The notes under the pieces: model-generated
What the model saw: the letters and a program-made list of their open reading frames with translations, nothing else
The model's database searches: none
Told to the model about the DNA's origin: nothing
Translations under genes and position numbers: made by a program
Part shown: positions 12,514 through 20,056 of the stretch, piece after piece
How positions within the stretch are numbered: the first letter of the stretch is position 1
Layout: every line of letters starts with the position of its first letter
Origin: Tepidisphaeraceae bacterium
Lineage (GTDB): Bacteria; Planctomycetota; Phycisphaerae; Tepidisphaerales; Tepidisphaeraceae
Length of the DNA stretch: 64,000 bases
Assembly (NCBI GenBank): GCA_035998445.1
Contig: DASYHQ010000033.1
Span: 176,797 to 240,796, forward strand
Direction: 5' to 3'

Positions 12514-13092
12514 TTGGTCAGGCTGATCACGCTTGCGAGCGGACGGCTTCACGTAGCATGGGCGTACTGCCCATGATCGTAGGATGGAATGGCGACGCAA
12601 TTCGTGGCAACCCGTTTCGACCAAGCAGCCATGAAGAACCACGTCTGACCTCATAGCGGTCATGGGCGAGACGCGGCTCTGTTGAAAAGAGGGTTGAACG
12701 CCAAGACGCCAAGGACGCCAAGCGGAGCTACGCCGAGAGAATCCTCTTCTCTCTTCTTTCCTACCTTGGCGTTCTTGGCGTCTTGGCGTTCAACAACGAA
12801 TGTTTTCCACAGAGCCCCGAGACGCCCATGGTATTTTGGCGAGGCGTACCGCGAAGCGGCTCGCATGCATCCGCGGAATCCCGCGACGGGTTCGTGCAGT
12901 CCCTCGTCGGACGCACCGAGCGCAGGCGCTCCGACGCGACTGCCCAAGCAGTGTGTGGAAATGCTTCACGGGCGGAGGCCCGCGTCATGGCAGTCGCGTC
13001 CAAGTACTGACGCCAGGGGCGGGCCGCCCATGGTGCGGGCGAACATGCCCGACGGACGGCGTCAGGTGAACGTTGGTGGTTTGGACGTCGTT
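12514..13092. other. Intergenic region with repeats
   Basis: No credible gene. It contains a short hairpin CATGGGCGTACTGCCCATG near 12558, the family G inverted repeat at 12685-12797, and further GC-rich fragments. Open frames on both strands arise from the repeats. Confidence 0.65.
12685..12797. repeat. Family G inverted repeat (CGCCAAGACGCCAAG type)
   Basis: Left arm reads TTGAACGCCAAGACGCCAAG and continues GACGCCAAG; the right arm near 12765-12795 is its complement. Each arm is itself a short tandem of an ACGCCAAG unit. A short relative lies at 17125-17176. Confidence 0.85.
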
Positions 13093-13470
13093 CTACTTCT
13101 TCTTGGCCGCTGGTCCGTTCACCGCCTGCACGGCGCCGACGATCGCGCCCACGGCACCGGCGGTGGCGTTGACGACGGTGTCGGTCACGCTGGTGACGGT
13201 AGCCGCGACAGACCGCGACTTCGTCTTGAGCTTCGCGGGGGCCTTCTTGGCGGACTTCATCGCCGTGGTCGCCAGTGAGGTCACCTGCTTCTTCACCTTG
13301 GTCGCCGAGACGGCGAGGGACTTGGTGGCGGTGGGCTTGCTGGTCTTCTTCGTCGTCTTCTTCGACTGCTTCGCCACGATCTTCGGTGGCGCGGGCTTCT
13401 TGCCGGTGGTCTTCTTCGTGGTCTTCTTGGTCAACTTCGTCTTGCTCGCGGAACTCGTCGCTTTGGCCAA
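13093..13470 (-). CDS. Histone H1-like Lys/Ala-rich protein
   Basis: A 125-residue, strongly basic protein made of Lys/Thr/Ala/Pro tracts (KKTTKKTTGKKPAPPK and similar) with a hydrophobic Ala/Val stretch near 90-117 and a KKK end. The composition resembles bacterial histone H1-like DNA-binding proteins. The likely start is a TTG at 13470, because AGGAG lies 6 bases upstream and no in-frame ATG exists nearby. The opposite strand also has a long open frame here, but it is a hydrophobic mirror of the Lys codons. DNA binding is inferred from composition; the hydrophobic stretch is unusual for a pure chromatin protein and could mean membrane association. Confidence 0.75.
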   Translation of the reverse strand: MAKATSSASKTKLTKKTTKKTTGKKPAPPKIVAKQSKKTTKKTSKPTATKSLAVSATKVKKQVTSLATTAMKSAKKAPAKLKTKSRSVAATVTSVTDTVVNATAGAVGAIVGAVQAVNGPAAKKK

Positions 13471-13615
13471 TGCTGCTCCTGTTAGTTAGAGCGCATTAGA
13501 CCAAAGTAGCGGAAATTACCGCAAAACTCGCGACGCTCGCGACATGCGCGCGAGGGTAGGTGATCCCGACCGGTGACGCTCGAGTTGAGGGTGATTTTCC
13601 CAGATACGAACGCGC

Positions 13616-14356
13616 CTACCACTCGATGTTTTCCAGATGCCGTTGGATCTCCCCAGCACTGCTGAACCGTTCGAGGATCAGCGAATCCTTCAGTCCACGG
13701 ATGATATCCTTCACGACCTTTGGCTGCTCGCCGTACCGGCTGCGGCCACCGACGATCGTGTGGAAGACCTGGATCAGGTTCAGCACGTCCTTGCGAATCT
13801 TGGCGCGCGTCGGTTTGCCTAAGTCGAAGAAGTCGAGCAGTTTCACCTCAAAGCCGATGCCCTGCCGGCGGATCATGACGTTGTCGTCGTGGATGTCGCC
13901 GTGGTACTCGCCGCGCGCGTGGATGGGGGCGATGCCCTTGGCCAGGTTGTACAGGACGTGCAGCGCCTCGAAGGTGGTCAACCGGCCGTCAGGTTGATCC
14001 TTCAGGAACGCCGACAGCTTCTGGCCTTCCACCAGTTCGCTGATGACGACCATGACTTTGGCGCGCTTCACGATCACCAGTTCCTGGTGATGGTACTGCA
14101 TCAGGATCGGGCAGTGCCGCAGCGCGTCGAGCTTGCGGGCGTAGGCGATGGCGGCCTTGCCGGTGGGGTCGCGGTGGGGGTAATAGAACTTGGCGGCCCG
14201 GCGGATGCCGGTGGCACGCTCGCGGATGCAGTAGACCTCCCCCTCCCAACCACCCCCTAAGGGCGAGTCGATGTCGTACTTCCCCGCGACCGATCGGCCG
14301 GGTTCGAAGTCGAAGCGTTTGACCTTGCCGGGCCGGTACATGATGGGCCGGATCAT
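13616..14356 (-). CDS. Divergent small protein kinase-like protein
   Basis: A 246-residue protein with a degenerate protein-kinase fold: Gly-rich loop LGGGWEGEVY (33-42), Lys56 in AAKFYY, a catalytic loop YHGDIHDDN (151-159) with Asp154 and Asn159, and Asp175 in LLDFFDLGK where most kinases have DFG. The short length and HGD loop recall RIO/ABC1/aminoglycoside-kinase-like enzymes more than standard Ser/Thr kinases. I chose the ATG at 14356 because longer frames overlap the next gene upstream. With that gene (14377-15030) it is probably one minus-strand transcript. Key residues are present, so activity is possible. Substrate unknown. Confidence 0.8.
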   Translation of the reverse strand: MIRPIMYRPGKVKRFDFEPGRSVAGKYDIDSPLGGGWEGEVYCIRERATGIRRAAKFYYPHRDPTGKAAIAYARKLDALRHCPILMQYHHQELVIVKRAKVMVVISELVEGQKLSAFLKDQPDGRLTTFEALHVLYNLAKGIAPIHARGEYHGDIHDDNVMIRRQGIGFEVKLLDFFDLGKPTRAKIRKDVLNLIQVFHTIVGGRSRYGEQPKVVKDIIRGLKDSLILERFSSAGEIQRHLENIEW

Positions 14357-14376
14357 GGTGCCCCGACGCGGGGGCG

Positions 14377-15030
14377 TCAACCGGTGATTCGGCGTTCGGC
14401 CAGCATTCCAGCCACCTGCACCACCGCCAGCAGCCAGCCGGTGTACAAGAAGGTGTAGAAGGCCGCATAACCGGCACTCTTTAGCAGGTTTCCGCGACAT
14501 TTCCGCCCCCGCAGCAGCACCAACCGCAGAGCCCGGTAGAACATCCAGAATACCGCCGTGAGCACCACCGCGAAGACAGGCAGGAACAGGCTTACCAGCA
14601 GAGTCAGCAGGGCGACGAGCAGGACGCTCACAACGATCCAGATCACCAGCGCGACGATGCCGCCGATGCAGCCCTCATCAACCTCCAGAGCTGCGGGAAA
14701 ATCCGTTGCCATGTCGAAGTTGCTCGGCGACTCATCGGGCATCCACCGGCCTGGATCGAACTTTGCAGACGCCTCGGTCTCCCGTTTGACCCGCGCGCCG
14801 GTGTAGAGGCCGACGGTCAGGAACACCATCAGACAAACGGACACCGCGGCCAGGAAGATCTCCGTCTCCACGAACGGCGATGCGTTCAGGACGAGGAAAA
14901 GCATCGAGCAGACACCGGAGGTCATCCCGGCGACGAGCATGGCGCGGCCGGTGGTCCAGACGGGAAACCGGGGTCGCTGCCGCCATGTCTTAAGCCTTGC
15001 CCTTAACGGTACTTTGGCGACCCGATTCAT
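14377..15030 (-). CDS. Membrane protein of unknown function (about four segments)
   Basis: A 217-residue protein with hydrophobic segments near residues 30-50, 56-80, 120-155 and 180-205, and an acidic middle loop (DPGRWMPDESPSNFDMATDFP). I do not recognise a family. Starts at 15030 and 15063 are both possible and neither has a good ribosome-binding site; I give the shorter. It lies 20 bases upstream of the kinase-like gene on the same strand, which suggests co-expression. Nothing indicates a transported substrate. Confidence 0.65.
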   Translation of the reverse strand: MNRVAKVPLRARLKTWRQRPRFPVWTTGRAMLVAGMTSGVCSMLFLVLNASPFVETEIFLAAVSVCLMVFLTVGLYTGARVKRETEASAKFDPGRWMPDESPSNFDMATDFPAALEVDEGCIGGIVALVIWIVVSVLLVALLTLLVSLFLPVFAVVLTAVFWMFYRALRLVLLRGRKCRGNLLKSAGYAAFYTFLYTGWLLAVVQVAGMLAERRITG

Positions 15031-15123
15031 GCCGGCAATGTAGCCATCGTTGCGCCCTAGCATAGGAAAGAATCACATGGCGTTTATAACGCCACGGTCC
15101 ATCCGGATCGCTACAATTCCATC

Positions 15124-15516
15124 GTGGAATGGATCAAGACCATAACCGGCCGAATCGTCACCGGCGGCATCGCGCTGGCGGCGGTGGCAGGGGGGATCAG
15201 CTGGTGGCAGATGGACCCGGCGACGCGCGAGGCGGTCGTCGACAACACCGCGCGTGGCGCGGCGTGGTTCGTGCTGGTGTTGATGATTCCCTGGTTGATG
15301 TTCTGGCTCGTCAGCCGCGTGGCGCAGTTCGACAGCAACGCCGCCGGCGCGGCGTTGGTCGCGGGACTCACACTGCTGGAGGCCGTCGCGCTCGGCGCGT
15401 TGTTCGGCTTCACCGACCACTCGCCCGCGGGGTGGGGCCTTTTCGCGGCGGCGGTTTGCGTCGCGGGCGTTTACAATGTCTTCACGTGCGATTGGATCGC
15501 GGAGAAGATGGGATAG
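15124..15516 (+). CDS. Small membrane protein, unknown function
   Basis: A 130-residue protein with four hydrophobic stretches (about 10-27, 45-65, 74-96 and 103-123). The start is a GTG at 15124; no in-frame ATG precedes the first membrane segment. I see no known motif. It is transcribed away from the gene at 14377-15030 and is followed by a 31-bp perfect inverted repeat. It may be unrelated to the kinase cluster that follows. Confidence 0.65.
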   Translation: MEWIKTITGRIVTGGIALAAVAGGISWWQMDPATREAVVDNTARGAAWFVLVLMIPWLMFWLVSRVAQFDSNAAGAALVAGLTLLEAVALGALFGFTDHSPAGWGLFAAAVCVAGVYNVFTCDWIAEKMG

Positions 15517-15523
15517 TGACTTT

Positions 15524-15598
15524 CACATAGCCCCCGGCTTGCCGGTGGTCTTCTGTTCGAACGGAAGAGAAGACCACCGGCAAGCCGGGGGCTATGTG
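15524..15598. repeat. Perfect 31-bp inverted repeat (family E)
   Basis: The arms 15524-15554 and 15568-15598 are fully complementary, separated by 13 bases, and contain CCCCCGGCTTGCCGG / CCGGCAAGCCGGGGG. It sits between the small membrane gene and the kinase cluster and could end transcription, although it lacks a T run. Confidence 0.9.
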
Positions 15599-15624
15599 TG
15601 GGGCAAAAAACAGGGGCATGAACG

Positions 15625-16674
15625 ATGACGAACGTGCACGCGGGACAACGCGTTGGTGAATACATCCTGAACGAACGCCTCGGTAGCGGCGCGTTCGGGC
15701 AGGTGTGGCGCGCGCACCACCACGTGTGGACCGACCAGTTCGTCGCCATCAAGTTCCCCACGGAACCGCAGTACCTGCGCGAGTTGCAGCGGGAAGGGTC
15801 GGCGCTGCACGGCTTGATTCATCCCAACATCGTCAAGGCCGTCGCGTTCGACCCGTTCGCCGACCCGGCGTACCTCGTCATGGAGTACGTGCCCGGCAGC
15901 AACCTGCGCGTGCCCGTGAAGAACCGCTCCCTGACGGCCGACGACACGATCGCAATCCTGCGGCAGGTGCTGGGGGGGCTGGCGTTCGCCCACAGCCGTG
16001 GGTTGGTGCATCGCGACGTGAAGCCCGAAAACATCCTGATCCACAGCCAGGTGGAAACCTCCGGTTACAGTGCGGATGGCCTGGTGAAGGTAACCGACTT
16101 CGGCCTGGGCCAGGCGACGCAGACGACCGCGACGCAGTCGGTGGCGTTCTCCGCCTCGCTGAACTCGCAGGCGGGCCGCGATCTGGCGGGCACGCTGGAT
16201 TACATGTCGCCGGAACAGCGGTCCGGTGGCATCGTCGATGCCCGGGCCGACCTGTACGCGTGCGGCGTCGTGCTGTACGAGATGCTGACCGGTGAACGGC
16301 CCGCTGGCACCGATCTGCCGAGCGATCTGAACCCCGACGTGCCGCGGCATCTGGACGAAGTATTTCGGCGGTCGTACGCACGGCTCGACAAGCGGTTCAC
16401 CTCGGCCGACGAGATGGCCACGGCGCTGCTGGCGCCATCGACCGCTGTCGCGGTCCGCGATTCGCTGCCGATGGCACGGTTGCACGGGTGTCCGCAGTGC
16501 CGGCAACCGACTGATCCGGACGACCAGTTCTGCATGTCGTGCGGCACGCAGTTGGTGGCAGTCGTGCGGCGATGTGCCGCGTGTGGTGGGTACCCGCATC
16601 CGAGCGATCAGTTCTGCATCGGGTGCGGTCATGATTTGACGGGCCGATCCCGTCAGGCTGTGAGGGCAACCTAA
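15625..16674 (+). CDS. Ser/Thr protein kinase with two C-terminal zinc ribbons
   Basis: A 349-residue Hanks-type kinase: Gly loop LGSGAFGQVW (19-28), Lys43, catalytic Asp131 in HRDVKPEN, Asp158 of DFG, LDYMSPEQ activation segment and a domain end near 275. The C-terminus carries two tandem zinc ribbons with Cys at 289/292/303/306 and 317/320/331/334. No membrane segment is seen, so it is cytoplasmic. ATG 15625 has an AGGGG-type site upstream. It is the first gene of a tight plus-strand cluster; the next gene starts on the last base of its stop codon, and that protein also carries a zinc ribbon. It probably phosphorylates proteins of this cluster, which is inference. Confidence 0.93.
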   Translation: MTNVHAGQRVGEYILNERLGSGAFGQVWRAHHHVWTDQFVAIKFPTEPQYLRELQREGSALHGLIHPNIVKAVAFDPFADPAYLVMEYVPGSNLRVPVKNRSLTADDTIAILRQVLGGLAFAHSRGLVHRDVKPENILIHSQVETSGYSADGLVKVTDFGLGQATQTTATQSVAFSASLNSQAGRDLAGTLDYMSPEQRSGGIVDARADLYACGVVLYEMLTGERPAGTDLPSDLNPDVPRHLDEVFRRSYARLDKRFTSADEMATALLAPSTAVAVRDSLPMARLHGCPQCRQPTDPDDQFCMSCGTQLVAVVRRCAACGGYPHPSDQFCIGCGHDLTGRSRQAVRAT

Positions 16675-16985
16675 TGGACCCGTTCATCATCCTCCTGCTA
16701 GTGTTCGCCTTCCTGGCGGCGGCGTTCTGTTTTACGCTTTGGGCGACGGTGTGGGTCGTGAAGCTGGCGATCAACTTCGTCGCGATGATCTTGCGCGGCG
16801 TGTGGCAACTGGGCGTTGCCAGCACGCCGCCGTCACCGCAGTTCGGCCCACCGGTCGTTCGACCAATGCGCGTGCTGACCCGCCGCTGCGCCAATCGCCA
16901 GTGCGGCACGGCGCTCCCGTCGGCGGCACGGTTCTGCACGCGCTGCGGCTCGTCAACCAGCGGCTCGTTCCGGCAGGTGGCGTAA
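16674..16985 (+). CDS. Membrane-anchored zinc-ribbon protein
   Basis: A 103-residue protein with a long N-terminal hydrophobic region (about 4-40, one long or two short membrane segments), a Pro-rich linker, and a C-terminal zinc ribbon with Cys72, Cys77, Cys88 and Cys91. Its start overlaps the kinase stop codon by one base, so translation is probably coupled. The ribbon resembles those at the end of the kinase, which suggests both bind a shared partner or each other at the membrane. No enzyme motif. Confidence 0.82.
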   Translation: MDPFIILLLVFAFLAAAFCFTLWATVWVVKLAINFVAMILRGVWQLGVASTPPSPQFGPPVVRPMRVLTRRCANRQCGTALPSAARFCTRCGSSTSGSFRQVA

Positions 16986-17012
16986 ACGGTCCCGTCGGCT
17001 ATAACACGGGGC

Positions 17013-17111
17013 ATGTCCACGCTGAACTACCTGTTCGCCGTAACCGGTTGGACGTGGCTGGCGATCGCGATCGCCAGCGCCGCGGTGATCAGGATGCGCC
17101 GCGCGCGTTAA
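17013..17111 (+). CDS. Possible 32-residue membrane micropeptide
   Basis: A short frame (MSTLNYLFAVTGWTW...) with one hydrophobic segment of about 20 residues and an Arg-rich end (RMRRAR). It lies 27 bases after the zinc-ribbon gene in the same direction. GGGG lies upstream of the ATG but spacing is short. It fits the small-membrane-protein theme of this cluster, but a chance frame cannot be excluded. Confidence 0.4.
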   Translation: MSTLNYLFAVTGWTWLAIAIASAAVIRMRRAR

Positions 17112-17124
17112 TGAAGAACGATTG

Positions 17125-17176
17125 AACCGCCAAGGACGCCAAGTAGGAAGAGAAGAAGAGCGTCCTTGGCAGTTGG
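17125..17176. repeat. Short family G repeat
   Basis: Contains GAACCGCCAAGGACGCCAAG and a facing partial complement (GCGTCCTTGGCAGTTGG). It lies inside the kinase cluster, before the wHTH/coiled-coil gene. Confidence 0.7.
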
Positions 17177-17229
17177 AAATTTTCTTCGATCAGGATGAGT
17201 AGCCAGTAGAACGGAGTCTACCGTAGCCC

Positions 17230-18717
17230 ATGCGATCCAGCCCTGACCCATCCGTACATCGATCGCGCGAGCGGCAGATGATTGACCACGTCACCCGCCT
17301 GCTCGACGATGATCGACTGCGCATCGATACCGTACGCGGCCGGCGCGCGATTACCGAGTTTGTGAAGGACGTAAAGCAAGGTGACCGCGGCACCGACGTG
17401 AAGCGGACGATGACGGACCTGGACAAGCCCGACCGCACGCTGCAGTCGCAGATGCCCCTGGGCGAGTCGATCGACGTGGTGGTGTCGCAGAAGAAGTGGG
17501 GCTTCATCAAGACCCCGATGGGCCGGCTGCACGTGGTCTGCGTCTCCCCCACGCGCGATCTGGTGGCCGGTGGATCGCCGGCGCCCATGTCGCGCGGCGA
17601 CGTGACGAAGGTGCTATCCAGCGTGCCCCCGGCACCGGCGGGCGTGCCGAGCACGGTCGTAATCGTGGCGACCGGTGGCGTGGCGCTGGAGGCCCACGAG
17701 ATGGCCGACCGCGGCGCCGATCGCACAGTGATCATCGCCGAGCCGAACGACGCCGGTGGCTGGAGCGTGGCGGGCCCGGTCGAGACGAAGGCGCTGGTCG
17801 ACTTGTTCGACCCGGAACCGGACGACGAAAAGCGCCGCCGGATCGTCGCCGAGATCGAAGCGCCTTCAGCCGACTTGGGCGGGGCGGGCGTGGCGACGGA
17901 TCGGCTGGCGGGCCGGCTGCAACTGCCGTTGCCGTTCGTCGAGTCGGCACTGAAGGCCTACGCAAAGTCGCACAGCGGCCTGACCGCCAAGCGGTTGGAC
18001 GGTCGGCTGGTGTTGTTCCGCGAAGGGTCGGTCGCGCCGTCCGCGTCGTCGTCGTCGTCGTCGTCCACCACTGCTGGAGGTTCGGGCATGCCGCTGATCG
18101 ACAAGATGAAGGCCCTGTTCGCCCGCAAGGGTGAGACGGAGAAGAAGATCGCGTTCCTCGCCGAGCGGCGGGCCGCGCTGTCGCAGCAGCGCGACCGCGC
18201 GTACGACGAGATCCACGCCGTCGAAGGCAAGGAATCGGCACTACGGGCCGAGTTCAAGACCGCCCCGAGCGAGGCCGCCAAGCGGCGCGTTACCAGCCAT
18301 ATGCTGCAGCTGCGCAAGGAGCTCGATCGCCGCCAGCAGATGCTGAGCGTCTTCAATCAGCAGATCGACGTGGTCAGCACGCATTTGCACAACCTGGAAC
18401 TGCTGCAACAGGGCCAGACCGCGAAACTGCCCGACACCGACGAGATTACCACTGACGCCGCCCGCGCCGAGGAGATGCTGGCCGAGCTACAAGCCAGTAC
18501 GGAGGCCGCCGCCGGCGCCAGCAGCACGATCGCGGGCGGGCTGTCGTCTGAAGAGCAGGCTTTGTTCGAGGAGCTGGAACGCGAGTCCGCCGAGCCCCCG
18601 GCGGCCGCGCCGGCGATCGATCGGGAGGTGATGAGCACGATGCCCAAGACGCCAGACCAACCGCCGGCCGAGCAATCACGGCAACCGGCGAAGCGGAGCG
18701 AGCCGGAGGCGGGGTAG
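17230..18717 (+). CDS. Multidomain protein: alpha/beta domain, winged helix and long helical module
   Basis: A 495-residue protein I cannot assign to a named family. Residues 30-135 look alpha/beta (DVVVSQKKWGFIKTPMGRLHVV). 140-190 has strand-helix-strand pattern (STVVIVATGG...TVIIAEPND) slightly like Mrr-type folds but without visible nuclease residues. 205-267 looks like a winged helix-turn-helix. A Ser run (272-279, coded by a TCG tandem) links to a helical module from Met287 to about 425 that is basic first and acidic later (EEQALFEELE). The module opens M-x-LIDK..LF..RK like the protein at 18979. An internal ATG at 18088 has GGAGG 7 bases upstream and could give a separate 209-residue product. 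ATG 17278 is an alternative start for the full protein. Confidence 0.78.
   Translation: MRSSPDPSVHRSRERQMIDHVTRLLDDDRLRIDTVRGRRAITEFVKDVKQGDRGTDVKRTMTDLDKPDRTLQSQMPLGESIDVVVSQKKWGFIKTPMGRLHVVCVSPTRDLVAGGSPAPMSRGDVTKVLSSVPPAPAGVPSTVVIVATGGVALEAHEMADRGADRTVIIAEPNDAGGWSVAGPVETKALVDLFDPEPDDEKRRRIVAEIEAPSADLGGAGVATDRLAGRLQLPLPFVESALKAYAKSHSGLTAKRLDGRLVLFREGSVAPSASSSSSSSTTAGGSGMPLIDKMKALFARKGETEKKIAFLAERRAALSQQRDRAYDEIHAVEGKESALRAEFKTAPSEAAKRRVTSHMLQLRKELDRRQQMLSVFNQQIDVVSTHLHNLELLQQGQTAKLPDTDEITTDAARAEEMLAELQASTEAAAGASSTIAGGLSSEEQALFEELERESAEPPAAAPAIDREVMSTMPKTPDQPPAEQSRQPAKRSEPEAG
18076..18090 (+). promoter_or_regulatory. Internal ribosome-binding site and ATG within the 495-codon gene
   Basis: GGAGG at 18076-18080, seven bases, then ATG at 18088, in frame. 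It is a better initiation site than that of the annotated gene start and falls exactly at the boundary between the Ser linker and the helical module. Confidence 0.6.
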
Positions 18718-18791
18718 GGAGAATCCAAAGTCCCAATGACCGACAACTGGCCAAGCACCATATCCCGCACGGAGCGTGAATCGCCGCGGAC

Positions 18792-18895
18792 TGTCATCCC
18801 GATGGGAGGCTTGCCGACCTGAGGGATCTCCCAATGGCAGCACGTGCAGCAATCGCGAGATCCCTCAGTCGCCTGAGGCTCCGATCGGGATGACA
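18792..18895. repeat. Family C inverted repeat
   Basis: Ends read GTCATCCCGATGGGAGGCT and the near-complement ending GATCGGGATGAC, with inner GAGGGATCTCCCA and GCGAGATCCCTC. A second copy is at 58299-58402. It separates the two coiled-coil genes. Confidence 0.85.
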
Positions 18896-18978
18896 TCCAG
18901 TGCTGGGCCGCGATGCTAAGGATTTGTCTTTGAAAGTTAATGATCGTTGGGGCTCGGGAATTTGAACTGGATTTAAAC

Positions 18979-19596
18979 ATGGCCCTCATCGACAAGCTGT
19001 TCAATCGCCGCAAGACGCTCAGTGAGCTGTCGCCGCAGGAGCTGCGCAAGGAGGAGATCCTGATCGGCAAGCAGCGCGAGAAGCTGTTCAAGCGGGTCGA
19101 GCAGATCGCGGGGGAGAAGCAGAAGATCTTCCAGCAGGGCGCGGCACAGAAGTCGCCGGAGTTGCGCAAGGCGCTGGCGCAGGACTTTGAGCTGCGCACG
19201 CAGGAACAGCTGATGGTCGCGCGGGAACTGGGGCTGCGCAGCAAGGAGCTGCTGACCGTTAGCCGGCTGCGCATGGTGAAGGAGAACCAGGGGCGCGGCA
19301 GCGCGCTGGGGCGGCTGAATCTGACGGACAAGGACGTCGCGCGCATCAGCACGTGGATCGAGGACGACGCCGTGTCACAGGAGATGTACGTCGAGCGGCT
19401 CAACGGCCTGCTGGAGCTTGGCGAGCATTCGGACAAGGACGGACTGGCGGCCAGTGGGCTTACGCCAGCGGGGCAGGAATTAATGAACGTCTGGAACGAT
19501 TTGGACAAGGGCGCGGTCAAGCCGGACGCCGCGTTCGAGGAGGCCGACAAGGCGGTCCGCCGCCGGGCGTCGACGTCGGCGGATGGGGCGATGTGA
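18979..19596 (+). CDS. Coiled-coil protein sharing the M-x-LIDK start with the preceding gene product
   Basis: A 205-residue, almost entirely helical protein. It starts MALIDKLFNRRK, has basic amphipathic helices to about residue 105 (many Lys/Arg/Gln), then a more acidic part (WIEDDAVSQEMYVERL...) and a short basic tail. This basic-then-acidic helical layout and length resemble PspA/Vipp1/ESCRT-III-type proteins, but the resemblance is structural guesswork and I see no diagnostic motif. I chose ATG 18979 so that it matches the start of the helical module at 18088; an in-frame ATG at 18940 is possible. The next gene starts 2 bases after its stop. Confidence 0.78.
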   Translation: MALIDKLFNRRKTLSELSPQELRKEEILIGKQREKLFKRVEQIAGEKQKIFQQGAAQKSPELRKALAQDFELRTQEQLMVARELGLRSKELLTVSRLRMVKENQGRGSALGRLNLTDKDVARISTWIEDDAVSQEMYVERLNGLLELGEHSDKDGLAASGLTPAGQELMNVWNDLDKGAVKPDAAFEEADKAVRRRASTSADGAM

Positions 19597-19597
19597 G

Positions 19598-20056
19598 ATG
19601 TCAAATACCGCCGCCAACTGGATCATGCTGCTGGCGGCGACGGCGCTGTCGGTGGCGATCGTCGCGGTAGGGCTGGCGGTCTATTTCCTACTCATCCGAT
19701 TAACGCCGTTGGGCGTGCGCGTGGGGCGGGTGCTGAGCGGCCTGTGGGCGGCTATCCAGATGAACGGGCGGCAGATGGGGGACAAACTTTCGCAGGGCGC
19801 GAAGGTCACCGAAGAATGGGCCGCCGAACAGCGGCGTTTGCGCGACGCCGAGCGTGAGCATGGCTTTCCCGTGCTGCCGGTCGCCAGTGAGGGAGAAGCA
19901 CGCTGGTTCCGCGTGCGCGGCGTGGTGCGCGAGACCGAACAGGAAGTCGACGTGATGATCGATGCCCAGACCGCCGAGAACGCCTCGGCCAAGGCCACGA
20001 TCCGCGGCATCCTGGTGACCGATGTGTCGGCCGTCGAACCGGTGGGGCAGTCGTGA
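19598..20056 (+). CDS. Single-pass membrane protein of the coiled-coil cluster
   Basis: A 152-residue protein with one N-terminal membrane segment (about 8-34), a helical region (40-85) and a C-terminal beta-rich part (RWFRVRGVVRETEQEVDVMIDAQ) facing the cytoplasm if the positive-inside rule holds. I do not recognise a family. It starts 2 bases after the preceding stop and its own stop overlaps the next start by 4 bases, so the three are translationally linked. It could anchor the helical proteins to the membrane; that is inference. Confidence 0.72.
   Translation: MSNTAANWIMLLAATALSVAIVAVGLAVYFLLIRLTPLGVRVGRVLSGLWAAIQMNGRQMGDKLSQGAKVTEEWAAEQRRLRDAEREHGFPVLPVASEGEARWFRVRGVVRETEQEVDVMIDAQTAENASAKATIRGILVTDVSAVEPVGQS

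Noticed and set aside
13073..13489. Long hydrophobic plus-strand frame opposite the histone-like gene
   Set aside because: It is the mirror of Lys (AAG) and Ala codons, giving Phe/Leu-rich sequence. The minus strand has a TTG start with AGGAG and sensible composition.
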